A stretch of 64,000 bases of DNA from Doris montereyensis (GCA_037039925.1 JAXRKP010000566.1:45001-109000), one strand, 5' to 3'; numbered from the stretch's first letter, positions 42,261 to 58,139 are shown. A program made the numbers and translations. Notes: generated from the sequence alone by a model not told the origin.

Positions 42261-42558
42261 GAGATATGTAACGTATTTTTCGGTTCATCTAAGGCAATAT
42301 TCAGAACGTCAATAATATTTTTTGGGGATTGATTACTTTGTGATGATTAAAATGAGTACCAGCTTGCAATGCTTTGGACAAACTTATGCCCGTGTCGCCT
42401 CTATGAAATTGGTATAAATTCAAAGAACTCATACTGAGCCTCTTTTTATGGTATCATTGTGTAGAGGATGAACTGCTCAATCAAATAATTCAGTAAACTA
42501 TATTTTTTTTCCATTTAGGGCAAAAAAATGGCATTCTCAAAACCCGCCCCTCCGGCAG

Positions 42559-42683
<125 letters not shown>

Positions 42684-42844
42684 GAGATAAGCTTTTTTCT
42701 ATGCCTCTTCTCCCTATTTATGTTTTACTATCCTTTTAGTGTCATTGCAATTAGGAGACATTCAGGTTGCCTTGTGGATTATCTTGTGTGAGATGAGACT
42801 TCCGCCGGTGCTCAGCTGGTTGTTGGCACACATTCCATGGGTAG

Positions 42845-43340
42845 CATGATTGATGGCAAGGGAGGTGTGGAAGAAGATGTCAAAACCAGGATACAGGAGG
42901 CATGAAAAGCATTTTTTAAGTTTTAACAAGATATGGTCCAGCAGGAGTTTACCAGAAAGAATCAAACTAAGGATATTCAACTCAAATGTCAAGTCAGTGC
43001 TAACATGTGGCTCAGAAACATGGAGAACCACAAAACTACCCTACAAAAAATACAACCATTCATAAATAGATGTCTTAGGAAAATTGTCAAAATATTCTAG
43101 CCTGAAGTTATCTTAAACATTAATCTATGGGAAAGAACTGGACAATTATCAGCTGAAAAATATTTAAAATTAAAGAAATGGAGGTGGATAGGCCACACGC
43201 TTAGAAACGACCCCAACACAACAACAAGACAGAACCTTATATGGAACCCACAGGGTAAAAGATCAGGGGTCGGCCAAGGGCTACATGGAAAAGAGAACTG
43301 GAGGGAGAGATGAAGAAGACGGGGAAAACATGGAAATCTA
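42845..43340 (+). pseudogene. Non-LTR retrotransposon C-terminal fragment
   Basis: Reads SLPERIKLRIFNSNVKSVLT and CGSETWRTTK, then after a frame break a segment with WRWIGHTLRNDPNTTTRQNL and IWNPQGKRS. This is the common RT C-terminal region (GSETW..., RWIGHTLR) of LINEs in marine invertebrates. It is a different lineage from the 6.2 kb element, which has LRWFGHVNR. Confidence 0.8.
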
Positions 43341-43669
43341 TGGAGAGGTTGGCTTAGGAGAGAAGTGATTGGAGGTTATTTGTTGATGGCATATGCTTCC
43401 AGCGAGTTAAAAAGACAAAAGAAGAGAAGAAGGTTGCATTTTGGATTATCTTGTGTGAGATGAAAAGTTCTCCATTTTCATTTACTACAACAGTCACATG
43501 TCCGATCCCATGTTTCCCCATTATTTCATCATAATGTGTTGTTGCTTCCTATCTGTGCCTTAAATCACCCTTCAGGGTCGTTATTTCCTTCTGTCTCACT
43601 TTATATATTGCTTTCTGAGACTAGTATAAAATTCTTCCTTTGCATGTAATTCACTGTTGTTTGTTGGTA

Positions 43670-43800
43670 CTTACAGTGGAACCTCTCGGTGGATTGTAAA
43701 ATCATCCCGATTTGCCGGGTTTCCTGATTTGCCGGGGACCTAGGGATTCTGGTTTTCCTCAGTAGTTTGAGGTACCTAAGCCCTTCTGTGAGTGGCAAAA
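43670..43800. mobile_element. Possible pogo/Tigger-like terminus
   Basis: TACAGTGGAACCTCTCGGTG followed by GATTTGCCGGG words resembles the end of a Tc1/mariner-pogo element. No second end was found nearby. Confidence 0.35.
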
Positions 43801-44639
43801 TGAAGAATGAAACGAACAAATAGCTACAAGACCAGTTAATCAAAACAAAGATGGCAATTATGAGAGATGTCTCTACACTCACAGTCGATCTCCCTTGGAC
43901 GGTAGATAGAGATAAGACACGTAATCAAGAAAGCATGGTGAATCGTTAAATCTCCTCTCGTGTCCACTCTTGTGATTGGCGTGAAAGGCGGGCAGTAAAA
44001 GACGTTGTCAATGTCATGAGTCTGCGCAAGTCTGCTTTCTAAGCGCCGCCCCATGATGTCAATGGTGTACTGTGTTGTTAGGTATAAGAGCAAGGACTGG
44101 CTGAATGCCTGCTTTCAATCCTTTGTAATGGATATCTGGTGTGTCTGGTTTATGGTCGTCGTAAACTGGTACTTGCGACATCGTGTACATATCATGTTGT
44201 ATATAACACGTGTAACACTGGTGCAGGTATAATAAATGATGTTTTGCTAACAGTAACACAGAAACCAAATTTAGATTTTTGGGAATCTAGTCAAGGGGAC
44301 ATGATTTTGGTAGGGATGACAGAATTAAATTTTGAGACTTCTGAGACAGATACATATCTAAAAACAGTAAAAAGAGAGCAAGCATAATTCTCCGTGAATG
44401 GCTCAATATCAGAATCAGAAGGGTACTCGTCATGATGGTCTAAATATTGTCTAATTTTAGAGACTTTATCCATAAAGAATTGTCCAGAACACTGGGTGAG
44501 TTCTTCAGGTGAGAGCTTTTCTGAGAAGAGGTGGAGAAACATTGGAGATTCCTTTCAATTTCTTCGAAATGGAGAAAAAAAGATGGCTTTTTTTTCATGC
44601 TATTCTTAAGGCAAAAAGATGTTGTTGTTTTACTTAGTT

Positions 44640-44870
44640 ATCTGAATCAGCTTGATTTGGGAAACCAGGTGATTAGCCCACTGTACCCTGTGTAGGTGGT
44701 GGGACTGCCACTTTATGACCCCATCCCGGGCCTTGGTTGGGATTCCAAATCGGAGGTTAACTCCTTTAGTCTTTGGTCAGCAAAGATCCTCGTCCGCGCT
44801 GACCTATCCACTGTACACGCTACTCAGACAAAGCAGACTGCGCTGACTTGACATGTACGCCGCATGGAAA
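44640..44870 (-). mobile_element. LINE 5' end fragment
   Basis: GCCCACTGTACCCTGTGTAG, TGGTGGGACTGCCACTTTAT and one monomer-like unit (GTTAACTCCTTTAGTCTTTG) match 34530-34870. Confidence 0.6.
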
Positions 44871-45539
44871 ACTGTTGAATTCTAAGGACATTCTAAACAG
44901 TGAACTGGCCTCCGACAAAAGACCCCGTGACGCCCTCAATTGCTGTGCATAGACATCTGCAAACGTGACATGAAAGCTCTGAACATCTGGGAGGACACTG
45001 CAACTAATTTTCTAACCGCAGAATTTGGTGTTGTTTACTCAAAAAGAGAAAAACAAAAACAACAACAAAAGGTAGAAAAAAAAAGACGACAGCAAACACC
45101 CCCAACACACACACAAAACAAAACAACAACAACAAAAATCAGGTGAAGAAGGAGATGAGTTGATTACAAACCTAACAGAAGAGAGGAGACGGAAGGTACA
45201 CGCTCTCGGTGAAGTCCTCACCACCAGCCAGATCAATCTGCTCAGCTTGTGTCACGTGTTGCAGGGACTAGCCGCCGACGATAACGCCCCAGCAGCAGCA
45301 CATTCAGATGGACTCATAGGGCGCAATGTCAATGGTCAACAATCAGCTGAAAAAAAGACATTCAAGCAATGTTCCCCAATTTTTTGGTAGTATGTGTTTA
45401 AAAATAATGGTGTTGTGCAACATGTGACTGTGTACAAATGAATAGGTTTTTCATTTACGAGTGCTGTTTTTTCATTGGTGTGCGCAGACATTTCTCAATT
45501 GTGTGTACATTTTCTCCTTGGTGTGCATAACTTAGGGGG

Positions 45540-45745
45540 GTATCATTGTCTAAGCCCTCTGTACCCTAGGTACGTGTTGCTGCGTGGAGACCCCCGACCA
45601 GGCCTTGAGTGTGATTTTCTATCGGGTTTTAAAATCCCTTTAGCATTTGGCTAGCCAAGACCCATCTTCAAGGGAGCAGCATACTCATTGTGGGCGGTGC
45701 CGCCAGATTCCCGTACAGGTCAGTACCTGCCACTGCCAGGTTCAT
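45540..45745 (-). mobile_element. LINE 5' end fragment
   Basis: CTCTGTACCCTAGGTACGTG, a degenerate monomer at 45610-45680, and CCCGTACAGGTCAGTACCTG match the end of the same LINE 5' region. Confidence 0.6.
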
Positions 45746-45786
45746 TTTTAAGTTAACTTTAAAAAAATATTCTCTCTCTGCGTCCA

Positions 45787-45789
<3 letters not shown>

Positions 45790-45862
<73 letters not shown>
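45790..45862. repeat. (CT)n microsatellite
   Basis: Pure CT run adjoining degenerate CTGT sequence to about 45980. Confidence 0.97.
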
Positions 45863-45865
<3 letters not shown>

Positions 45866-46113
45866 TCTCTGTCTCTCTCTCTGTGTCTGTGTATTTGTCT
45901 GTCTCCGTGTCTATCTCTGCTCTGTCTGTTTGTCTATCTTTGTGAGGGTGTCTGTTTCTGCCTGTCTGTCTCCCCCTCTCTTGACTTCTTTGGTGCTGAC
46001 CCATCTAAGAGTGCCCATCCCGAAAACTTTAATCTTATCTTGTTCTCTTTGCCATCTCCGCTCCTAAGCATATTTGATTTGGCCACTGTTCTTCTTCTAT
46101 ACTGGTATTGTTG

Positions 46114-47568
<1,455 letters not shown>

Positions 47569-47928
47569 AGATCGGTTTCGATTATGACTGAAATGTGTAA
47601 AGACTTGGAAGACATGATGACTGCTACTGCTTTTGTGTTCTCGTCAAATTTTCTTTGTGGTGTCGAGGAAGAAAGAAAAGAAGCACAATGGCACATGCAT
47701 CGTTATCATTATGTGGGCCAACAATAGGCCGAGTGCATGACTGAAAAAGGGGTGTAAGCGTTGAAAGAACATTATAGACGGGAACTCAACGATCTGTCCC
47801 CAATATGTCTATTATAACCTACAAGTCAATTGCAATGAAGTTTTAATAATCTTTTATGGAAAACAAACCTTGATTTCCACTCCTATGATACAATCAGAAT
47901 CAAGGTCGTTGCGCAGGAGAAAGAGAGA

Positions 47929-47935
<7 letters not shown>

Positions 47936-48017
<82 letters not shown>
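47936..48017. repeat. (GA)n microsatellite
   Basis: About 80 bp GA. Confidence 0.97.
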
Positions 48018-48019
<2 letters not shown>

Positions 48020-49996
48020 CTTTATCTGGATAAAATCAAACGACCCATCGAAATCATTTGTTTTCATTTTACGCCGAACGCGAACGGGTTGGAATGTGTG
48101 CCCCGGAACAGAAGAGAAGGTTATATACCGCTGAGGGATGGGCGAGGTCCGTCGCTGTTGAGTGTTGATTCACCGAGAGGTCTTTTGTCAGTTTCGAAGG
48201 AATGGGCCCTCGGAAGTTTTCTCTATGTTATAAATAACCACAAAAATCACGATAATGGAAAAGCTTGTCACGCCAAGAGAGGAACTGTCTTTGAATTGAA
48301 GTGTAGATAAGCAACAAAGGAGGAAGATATTACAGTTATAAATTCGCATTAAATCTGGACAAAGTGGTACGTTTTTAGTGTCTGGGTTAAAGGGAAAGGT
48401 GTTGTTTATTTCTGGTAAAATTCGTATGTTGTTTCTCAAAGATCAGTGTTGTATTATTATTATTGTTAGTCTAGATTTTAGACCTGCTATACATTTGAGT
48501 GTATAACTTGCTTCTACTTGACAGAATCACATACAGCAGAGAAGACTTTTAAAATTTATTTTACTGATGGATAGATTTTAGATCTAGATTCTAGAATCTA
48601 GATCTAAATCTAGATCTAGTCTAGTAGAATTGAAAAGTAATACAAGTCTAAATTTTTTTGTCCTTTTTTGCCTTTAAAGTAAATGTTATTTGAACTGCTT
48701 CTTTGGTATTTGGATTATGTTATTGGATTTCTATTTCTTTCTACATTCAATTATAATTAGATCTAATAGTAATACTTAATTCATACTGGCAAAGAAAGCT
48801 TGGCACTCAGAATTGATGTCCCGTTTGATCCGGAAATGAATGTAGAGTGGCGTTTGGCTGCCCGGTTGTGTTGGAGCTATTTGGTCACCTGTCACACTTT
48901 TGTGCACTTTCCTCTACATCAAATTATAACTAAAACTAGTTAACGCTAATTATTCCAATCATTCACATTTTTTTCTCTTTTTTTGTAGCAATTTAACTCT
49001 TTGAGTCCCAGGCCAATTTCCATGGTTTTCCCATGCAGGCAGTTTTTTCCCTCATTGGAGCTACTACTAGATCTACATCTAGTTTCATTTCCGCTGTCAC
49101 CACTAGCCCTCATTTATGTTATTTCACTTGACTCATAGAAATAATTTTCATCATCGTCTTCCCATGATCAAATCATTTCTATCACTTTCTCGGCACTAAG
49201 CCTGTTTTGGAGACGTGTCATAGTCTGGCCTGCCTTCATAATTTGTTTCTATGACAGCTCAATATTGAGGGGGAAAACCCCAAATACCATTTATAAACTC
49301 ACACTCTCACAAAACTAATCTGTAACATTGAAAGTACAAGGTACCTGGATGTAAATTTAAATACCAGGAAGAAGTGGAAGTTCCGTTACATTTGGTTATT
49401 TTCATCAAAAGCCATTTAATTTGATTGGTGTGGCTCATGGAATTTAAAAGAGCTTTAGAAGCCTGACTACTCTGGTAATTTGCCTTCAAAAAAGGAAGGA
49501 GTTCCGTGGTCAGGATCAGCCATCTATCAACCAACCATCCCCACCTTACCTATGAAAGTCCTCCTCAAAATGAAAATAAAAACATTAATTTTATTTTGAT
49601 GTCATTATATTCTAAGTGTTAACAATAGCTTCAAATTTTGTAAAAAAAATTACTATTCATCAGAAAATTTTACACATGCCTATATATATATGTTATAAAT
49701 GTGCATTTCAAAATTATTATTTTTTTGATAAATTGCTTAAATCCCCCACCCCTCCCGCTCCTCCACAGATTTATTTCTTAAGCATGGAACAGTGTTGTTA
49801 GCTAGTTGGATGATGATTGTATAAAAAAGAAGAATGCCTTTTTAAATACGGGGTGCACTGCCCTAATGTTAATGACAGTTCCTGTTATTTTATAGTCACC
49901 GTCAGATATCGAAGAATATTTCCCATCATTCATTGAAAGGAGTGCAGACTTTTAAATTGTTTTGTACAAAGTACATTTTTGTGAACAAGAAGGACA
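48018..49996. other. Region upstream of candidate signal-peptide exon
   Basis: 48070-48180 is richer in CpG than its surroundings (ACGCCGAACGCGAACGGG) and could be a transcription start or 5'-UTR area for the plus-strand gene, without direct proof. An AGATCTAGA-rich patch lies at 48570-48625. No coding exon recognised. Confidence 0.3.
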
Positions 49997-50051
49997 ATGT
50001 TACTCAGTACACCATGGATTACCTTTTGCCTATGTGCCCTGCTATTGGTGA
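49997..50051 (+). CDS. Candidate first coding exon (signal peptide)
   Basis: ATG at 49997 opens MLLSTPWITFCLCALLLV, a short N-region and a hydrophobic core typical of a signal peptide. Two donors are possible: GTGAGT after 50047 (phase 0) or GTATAA after 50051 (phase 1). Only the second is in phase with the open exon at 63937, which would then supply a polar end ending in IQA and a plausible signal-peptidase site. Upstream ORF evidence is absent and the exon is tiny, so chance cannot be excluded. Confidence 0.4.
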
Positions 50052-50956
50052 GTATAACTGAAGACTGATATTTTTGTAGAAAAAGTGTTTTAAATCCCAT
50101 TGTTCAGCCTTTTTTTTTTTTACTGCAAATTCATACTCCCACTCCCCTTCTATACTTAATGATATATATATATATATACATATTATTTATATATATCCCT
50201 GTGATAATTGATTTTTTTAATTTATAAAGAGATGCATTCTCATTTCTGCTTATTTAATGGTTAATTTTGCCCTTACGACTGAGCAAGCATGCGTGTTTTT
50301 TTCTGTGTATATATATAGAAGTTTAAGTTTTTGTGATGAGAAGAACTATAGTAAAAGCTATCTCTTTACTGTTTATTAGAACTACGTGGAAGAGAACTAC
50401 ATGATGAAACTCTCTGTCTCTATCTTTTACTCTCTATTTCTTGTCTCACTCTCTCTCTCTATCTCTCTCTTTTTCTATCTCTCTCACTCTATCTCTCACC
50501 CTCACCCCCATTCTCTCTGTCTACCTGTCTCTATCTTTTTCTCTCTTTCTCTCATTTCTTCTTCCATCTCTTCTGACCCTTCCCACCAGTAAAGTAGGAA
50601 AATAGGATGAAACATGATCACCAATGATGTCTAATTAATGTAAGATTTAATATTATAGTAGAATAGACCAGAACTGTTCGCAGCAATTTGATTTAAAAAC
50701 TCCAAAACCCTTTTTAACTCAAAATGAAGAAAAACATCACACTTTAGACATAATTAGTGTATAGATATAGAGACAAAATTATTTCTAATAGCATAAATAT
50801 TGTGATATTTGGTTTCACAATGAGAGCTGTGATGTTAGACGATGGAGAGGAAAATTTGATATGCGTATAATATCGTTATATATATATATACATATATATA
50901 AAGAACACTTGAAAAAAAATCAGGGGAATCAATTTTTTCTCAAATAAAATGTAGAC

Positions 50957-50960
<4 letters not shown>
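50052..50960. other. Putative intron, no feature
   Basis: AT-rich with short (AT)n at 50160-50180 and 50878-50900 and a CT/CTTT-rich patch at 50440-50570. Confidence 0.45.

Positions 50961-50961
<1 letters not shown>

Positions 50962-51046
<85 letters not shown>
50962..51046. repeat. (AT)n microsatellite
   Basis: About 85 bp pure AT. Confidence 0.97.
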
Positions 51047-51048
<2 letters not shown>

Positions 51049-51084
51049 ATATATACAGATATGATTATAAATAAAAATGATAAG

Positions 51085-51362
51085 GCTCGAACTACCTGTC
51101 ATTGGTTCCAACCTCGACAGGTGCAAAAGTTGTTTGAGTTTCTTCGAGTAAAACCTAACCCCTGGTTCAGGTAGGTGGATAAACAACTAGTCCCGTTTGA
51201 GACGGAGACGATAAAAAGGAGGTCCCATGTACAGATTACAACAAACTCTGTGTACGTTTAAGATCCCTTGGCTGTTTACAGGGCAGTCAGAGGACAGTTT
51301 AAAATCCTACCACAATCCCCGAGATCACCTTAGTTGTGGATGTGGGTAAAATCAAATTACAA
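51085..51362 (+). mobile_element. SINE family A, body
   Basis: The head is degenerate; the body is clear: TTTCTTCGAGTAAAACCTAA, GATAAAAAGGAGGTCCCATG, AAGATCCCTTGGCTGTTTAC, ATCACCTTAGTTGTGGATGT and tail AAATCAAATTAC. Confidence 0.8.
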
Positions 51363-51714
51363 GAGAGAAGAAGAGATAAAAAAAAAAAAAAAAGAAGAAA
51401 AGAAGATGGACAGAAGTAATCTATAAAGGAGAACATGATGGAGACTGTAGGAAAAGGTTGGATGCAGCTGATGAGGAGTGACCATTGACTGTTTACGAAA
51501 ATATAAACAAAACAGTTTAGAGAAGAAGAAATATTCTTTTTGTGTTATTTTTATTCTTTTAGAATTATTCGTATTATAATCATATTACTCATATTTATGG
51601 AACATCTGCCAGAGGCTGATTTTCGATCTCTGGTCCTCGTGTATTCTCTTTCTTTTTCTTCTCTCTCTCTCCCCCCCCCCATCTAGATCATCTGTTCTTG
51701 TCTACCTGTTCTTG

Positions 51715-51718
<4 letters not shown>

Positions 51719-51802
<84 letters not shown>
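51719..51802. repeat. (CT)n microsatellite
   Basis: Pure CT followed by CACTCT-rich sequence. Confidence 0.97.
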
Positions 51803-51807
<5 letters not shown>

Positions 51808-52029
51808 TCTCACTCTCTCACCTTAGTTTCTCTGCTGTCTCTCTCTCTCCCTCTGTCGGGGGTGATGGTAGTTCATATATATAATATATTTCTTTTCTTT
51901 CACACTTTCTTGCTGCTTCCTCTTAATTCGCCCTGAGGTAGCCACACACGGTGGACAGGGTAAATTCCAATTTAAAAATAGTCCTTCTATCTCTATCTGT
52001 CTGTCTCCCTTCTCCTCTCCCCCTCCCTC

Positions 52030-52130
<101 letters not shown>

Positions 52131-52214
52131 GACACACACTCACAGTCACACCGCACTGTCATACATTGATCTTGCACGCCTACCTGAATGTGGCACAGTG
52201 GACCACAGAAATAT

Positions 52215-52530
52215 AATTTCAATCTAGACTAACATCGATTTCTTAAAAAAAACTAAACCGAAATCGCATTTGTTTTTCATTTCAATCTAGACTAACATCT
52301 ATTTCTTAAAAAAAAAACTAAACCGAAATCGCATTTGTTTTTCATTTCAATCTAGACTAACATCGATTTCTTAAAAAAAGCTAAACCGAAATCGCATTTG
52401 TTTTTCATTTCAATCTAGGCTAACATCTATTTCTTTAAAAAAAACTAAACCGAAATCGCATTTGTTTTTCATTTCAATCTAGACTAACATCGATTTCTTT
52501 AAAAAAACTAAACCGAAATCGCATTTGTTT
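52215..52530. repeat. 62-bp minisatellite, 5 copies
   Basis: Five units with ATTTCAATCTAGACTAACAT, CGATTTCTTAAAAAAA and CTAAACCGAAATCGCATTTG; A-run length varies between units. Confidence 0.95.
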
Positions 52531-52539
52531 CGGATTTAA

Positions 52540-53384
52540 CGAGCTGTGAACTTGTTGTAATCACGCTGTAACATAAAACGATACCAATACCATGTAATAT
52601 AATATACAAGTAAGTATCTGGGAGTGTGGACCCTTTAGTAGGTGTGACAAGCTGAAATGAAAAAAGAATTTAATCCACAAGGCCTTGGGGGTATGGGATC
52701 TAGCGGCATGCTCTATCGCTAGAGTTGCCGTCACAAACAACAAGTAGCGTTTGATGAATGAGTCGTGTGCTGATTGATTGGCCAGCGCCTCCTGATGGAT
52801 GAAACTGGCAGACCAGACATGCCTGGAGTGGTCAAAGTCACGTGATGTGACCTCACTCTTTGAAGTTTATGGTTTGTTACAGTATGGGTGTGTGTGGTAG
52901 AAAGATGAGTTAAGGTTTGTAAAAACAATAAAAATAAATAAATATATATACTATTCACACATTATGCTATGTCATCTGGATGCCGTATTATGTATTATTG
53001 GAGTTGCGGGGGAGTCGCGTGCTGCTTCCTGATTGACAGGTGGGATGGGAAAGAATGGGAAGTGGGGTGGGGGTGGGGGTTCCCACAGTGATTAGGATGT
53101 TTATTGAAGCCCCTTGTGCCAGCGCTAGACGTTAACTTTACGATTTTATTTTTTAGCGTGCTTTCTGTGGAACGTTTAACATGATTTATTTCTGTGCTTC
53201 AGGTAACCCTGTAGCCCTCAAAAAGCGTTCTAATCTAGTTTAAGCATAACACACTTGCATGCTGATTGGATGAAATAATGGTGGTCTCTAAATATAGTCA
53301 CCAATCAGGGTCATTAAAACGCAAAGCAGTCTTTTAAGCCGCTTGATGGCTGTATTCTGCCCAAGTCTTCGGTAGATTTTGGGG
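52540..53384. other. No gene seen
   Basis: Unassigned sequence with small G-rich patch (GGGGTGGGGGTGGGGG near 53066). Confidence 0.45.
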
Positions 53385-53455
53385 CACTCGGTAGTCCAGA
53401 GGCATAGTGTCGGCCTCTCAACTCAAAGGTGGTGGTTCAAGCCCCACCGACATAC
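53385..53455 (+). mobile_element. SINE family A, head only
   Basis: CACTCGGTAGTCCAGAGGCA (A-box-like) and GTGGTTCAAGCCCCACCGAC (B-box-like) form the best-preserved tRNA-like head in the window; body absent. Confidence 0.75.
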
Positions 53456-53702
53456 ATACTAACACACTCGCAATCAAACACACACACACAGAAGTATACA
53501 TATAAAACAACAACGACAGCAAGGACTAAAACAAAGAAACGAAAATAGTCCCCAAAAAGCAACTCGAAAACAAAATTAAACGAAAACAACAACAAAAAAA
53601 CATTCTTCTCCTAATCTCCCAATGTCTTTTGGTTTGTGCTGTTCAAAGATATAACTTTTTATCACGAAAAAAATATGTGTCACCACAACCACCCCCATCC
53701 TC

Positions 53703-54121
<419 letters not shown>

Positions 54122-54556
54122 TTACCACCACCACCGCCACTATTACTAAAACATGCTTTCGTACTCTTCCTGATCTTCCTACTAACGCCATATTATTATA
54201 TACATAATATACTATTTTTCTTCTGTTCATTCTTCTCACAATATAATATGTCATTGTGTCCTTCTTTTTCTGATCTTTCTTCCATCTTATTATTTCGCCC
54301 CACCCTGCCACTTTGATTTCTCTTCTTCCATTATATTCTGCTCTCCCCACCTCCTTCCTGGTACCTCTTGTTCTTACAACACACTATAGTATTATATCAT
54401 GTTTGCATTGCACCTATCATCATAGAGAGTAAAACGTGGGTAGCATTGTACCGAGCTTTACTATCGTCACATCACATTCGTGCTTGTTCTGTCTCTTTTA
54501 CTTATAGTGGAGTGCTGGTGACCTTTGTAATGTCGATTGTTAGGATCTCACGTGGT

Positions 54557-54570
54557 TGGTACTACATTTG

Positions 54571-54610
<40 letters not shown>

Positions 54611-54626
54611 CCTCTTCCTCCTCCTC

Positions 54627-54666
<40 letters not shown>

Positions 54667-54677
54667 GACTACTCCTC

Positions 54678-54750
<73 letters not shown>

Positions 54751-54777
54751 TACTACTACTACGACTACTATTATTAC
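54557..54777. repeat. (CTA)n with (CTG)n and (CTC)n blocks
   Basis: Starts with GGTACTACATTTGTACTACT, the same lead-in as the array at 53703, then CTG, CTC and CTA blocks, suggesting that the two arrays derive from one duplicated seed. Confidence 0.97.
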
Positions 54778-55099
54778 TGTCATCACCAAGCATAATAATA
54801 AAACTCAAGTTTTCCTTTGTGCTCAGAGTCAATAGCCCGAGGAGTTAGAATGTACTCTTTCAACATTGGCTTTAACCACTTCAACCTCACTTCATGCAAT
54901 ACTACTCTCTAACAGTAAACACTTGACAATCGAATGAATTAACCACGCACTCGTCCAGCATTCCTCTAGAGACGACAGCTTAGCTGCCCTAAATAGTATG
55001 CCAACATTGAAAGAGAAATATGTCATACATATGTACATCGTTTTTGATAACAGCAGTGATGAATTATGGCGGCTGCATCTGGGTTAAAAAGAAAAAAAA

Positions 55100-55400
55100 A
55101 GATTTGATTTACCCACATTCATATATAACAAAGATGATTTCGGGCGTTTTTTGTTTGGTAGGATTTTAAATTTTGTCCTGTAAACAGCCAGGGGATCTTT
55201 AACGTGCACAGAGTGTTGTGATCTGCACACGAGGCCTCTTGTTATCGTCCATCTCCGATGAGACTAGGTGTAGATCCACCTACCTGGACCAGGAGGAGGG
55301 TAGATTTTACTCGGGGAAGAAATCGAGAATTTTGTTCAACCGTGGGCGACCTTTGGATTGAGATGCTGACACCCTGCCTCTGGACCACCAATTCCCCCTG
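55100..55400 (-). mobile_element. SINE family A, full-length but diverged
   Basis: Contains GATCTTTAACGTGCACAGAG, GAGACTAGGTGTAGATCCAC, TAGATTTTACTCG and the head with GATGCTGACACCCTGCCTCTG in inverted orientation; tail side AGATTTGATTTACCC. Confidence 0.8.
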
Positions 55401-55827
55401 CGTTTGGGACGCACACCATTCTATTTATTATAATTTATATAAAGTTGACTTTCTATAGATTTGATGACGATTAACCCAGGAACAACTACGCTCAAGACCC
55501 CACTACGTTTCGCATGAATGTAGGTTTAAAATAGCCTGCTTTTCGTATTATCTTTTGGATCAAGACTGTTATTGCGTTAAATTGAATAAAGATGGTTTTC
55601 TGCGATCGAGGGAGCCTTTTATTTTCACTAATTCATCGATTTCTGGTCATTACGATAAAATGCCGGCGTAACCTTAGTAACGAGTACTAACTTGATCAAA
55701 TAATCGCACTTGCTGTTACCCCTCCCTTGTGCAGTGGCTTCTGAGTTTACGGCAGTCAAAAGTTCGAGAGATCCAACTTTATCATTATAGATAGATCAGA
55801 AGCATTGTCTCTGGGCGTGCTAGTACA

Positions 55828-55957
<130 letters not shown>

Positions 55958-57384
55958 AAATTGAGAAAGTACGGATAAATGCAGAAATTGCCTTGATAAG
56001 CCAATGATGACACATGCCATACTTGAAAAGAAAGGACCAATACAATCGTCAATCAATAGCATTGTGGTATGTACGATGGATGCCTTTGAAATAACGTTGA
56101 TCCAGGAATAAATCAGTTGGTATTTTCTTTAAGACTACAAATTACTAATAATGGTCAACTGTTTAGCCTATTAGACCATCAGATCACCTTAACTTAATTT
56201 CAATACACACGGACAACTAGATCAGGCTGTCAACATGTTATATTACCAATTTCAGACAGTTGCCACCTGCCCTCATTTTATCTTGATAAAATATGTAGAA
56301 CAAAACTGGTAACATTAAATTTAAATGAAATCAGTCAGTAACACTGACGATTTAAAACAATCCAATTAAATACATTATTTTAAAAGTCAAATTTGGTGCA
56401 CTTTGGTTAAAATCAAATCCATCGCACTGACACAACCCTGAGAGCACCGCACATGGTGGACATGGCTCATAGAAACCAAAACCAAAGCGGTGACACACAC
56501 TGGCAGTGTATGGTGTGTGTGTGTGTGTGTTTTGCCAATACTGTTTTCGCCAATTTTGAGATATCGTCTAGATGTAGTCCGCCCCCCCCCCCACCTTCCT
56601 CTCGTCTATTTGGAGGGTGAAATGCTGGTATCAATCGGTAAAAAAGAAGTAAATGTTTGCCCTAATAAATAATTCAGCTACGTTCAGAATAGTGTGGGCA
56701 TTAACGGGTGATTTCTACTTCTTCTCTTATACACACACTCTATTCATAATGCTATTTTTATATTATATATCCATACGGTTGTGCGATCAATATGAGTGAT
56801 CTGGATTTGAAGTATTGAAGAAGTTATTCTGCGTGATTTTGCGTGCGGTTTTCTCTAACAAGAGCAGGACACTTGCGTAGTACTTGACTATTTTAGTATG
56901 TGCCTCAGCATGTGTGTGTGTGCTAGTATGCATGTGTGTGTGTGTATGTGTGTGTGTATGTGTGTAGTGTATGTGTGTGTGTAGTGTATGTGTGTGTGTG
57001 CTAGTATGCACGTGTGTGTGTGTGTAGTGTATGTGTGTGTGTGTGTGTGACTCGGCCATCTACTCTCCCTGAGGGAATGCCGTAATGAAGAGTGTGATTG
57101 AATTAGTTCAAGGGGGCGTCACTCTGGTGAACGACTTACTTCCCTTTTTTTTTCCTTTCTGCGTCAGGATCGGGTTTGCCTTCAGAAAGCGTTCACAAAG
57201 TGTTCACGACCGCACACACAAGAAGAAAACGAAAGTCCCCAAATCCTGTTGCTTCGTGTATATTATTATAGTAACGGGTTTACTTCCCCCTTATCAGTGT
57301 CATGACCATAATTTGACTGTGACTTACGTATATATAAATAATAATCATTATGTAATGGACTGGTTGTATTGAAGAGTTGAATGC
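55958..57384. other. No gene seen; (GT)n at 56910-57050
   Basis: Includes a (TG)n stretch at 56512-56530 and an interrupted TGTGTATG/GTGTAGTG tract at 56910-57050. ORFs in it are repeat artefacts. Confidence 0.5.
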
Positions 57385-57520
57385 TTGTTGTACCCATTTG
57401 CACTTGGGTGGAGTGGGAAAAATGCGTGTCTTTCCCAGGGCACACAACGTCGGATCAAACTTTACTCGGATTCGAACCCGTGACCTCATGTTCTCCAGTC
57501 CAACAGCGTAATGGTTGTAG
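57385..57520 (-). mobile_element. SINE family B fragment
   Basis: Plus strand shows AATGCGTGTCTTTCCCAGGG and ACTCGGATTCGAACCCGTGA, the reverse complement of the family B head and the GGGAAAGACACGCATT body. Confidence 0.75.
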
Positions 57521-58139
57521 TTGTACTTGTAGTTTTAACTTTACAAGTTTTGGACGTTAGGTGGACGTTGCCTTGCTTGCTCTCAGGCAATTTGCAAAAA
57601 CTTTGGCTGCTGGTTGGTCCTACTTCTTCCCTTTCACTCTTTCACTCTTCATTCCCCTTGCTGTCTCCCCTTATTCCACCTTGAGATCAATCACCGCATA
57701 TTATGGTTTGGGCAGGGTATATTTCAATGGAGCAAACCAATTTTATGAACGTTGCTCTTGGTTGGTCCTACTTGTTTCCGTTCACTCTTTCACAGCACTA
57801 GCATTAGCATAGCTGACAACTAGTACCTTAAAAAACGTATTCAGTACGTTTTGGGGTAGTTGACTTCGAAAGTCTGTATTTACCTTGAAAAGTACGTATT
57901 ATGACGATTAATTGTAATTTTTGTTTAAACAAACCCCAAGTCAACGACAGACTTAGACTAGAGATTGGGATGCAAGTCCGCAGACGCCATTTCTAAGATC
58001 GCAAAACTACCGCCGCACGCCGCCAGAAAGGCCAGCGATCAGCCAATAATTGTTCGTTACTTACCGTAAAGGGGTTTATTTTCGAAGTTAAATTATCCAA
58101 GTGTTTTGGAGTAACAACTAGTTTGCATGGCCCGAGTTT

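Noticed and set aside
47870..48310. 146-residue plus-strand ORF after (GA)n
   Set aside because: Starts in low complexity and the unique part shows no domain or splice logic; possibly 5'-UTR sequence at most.
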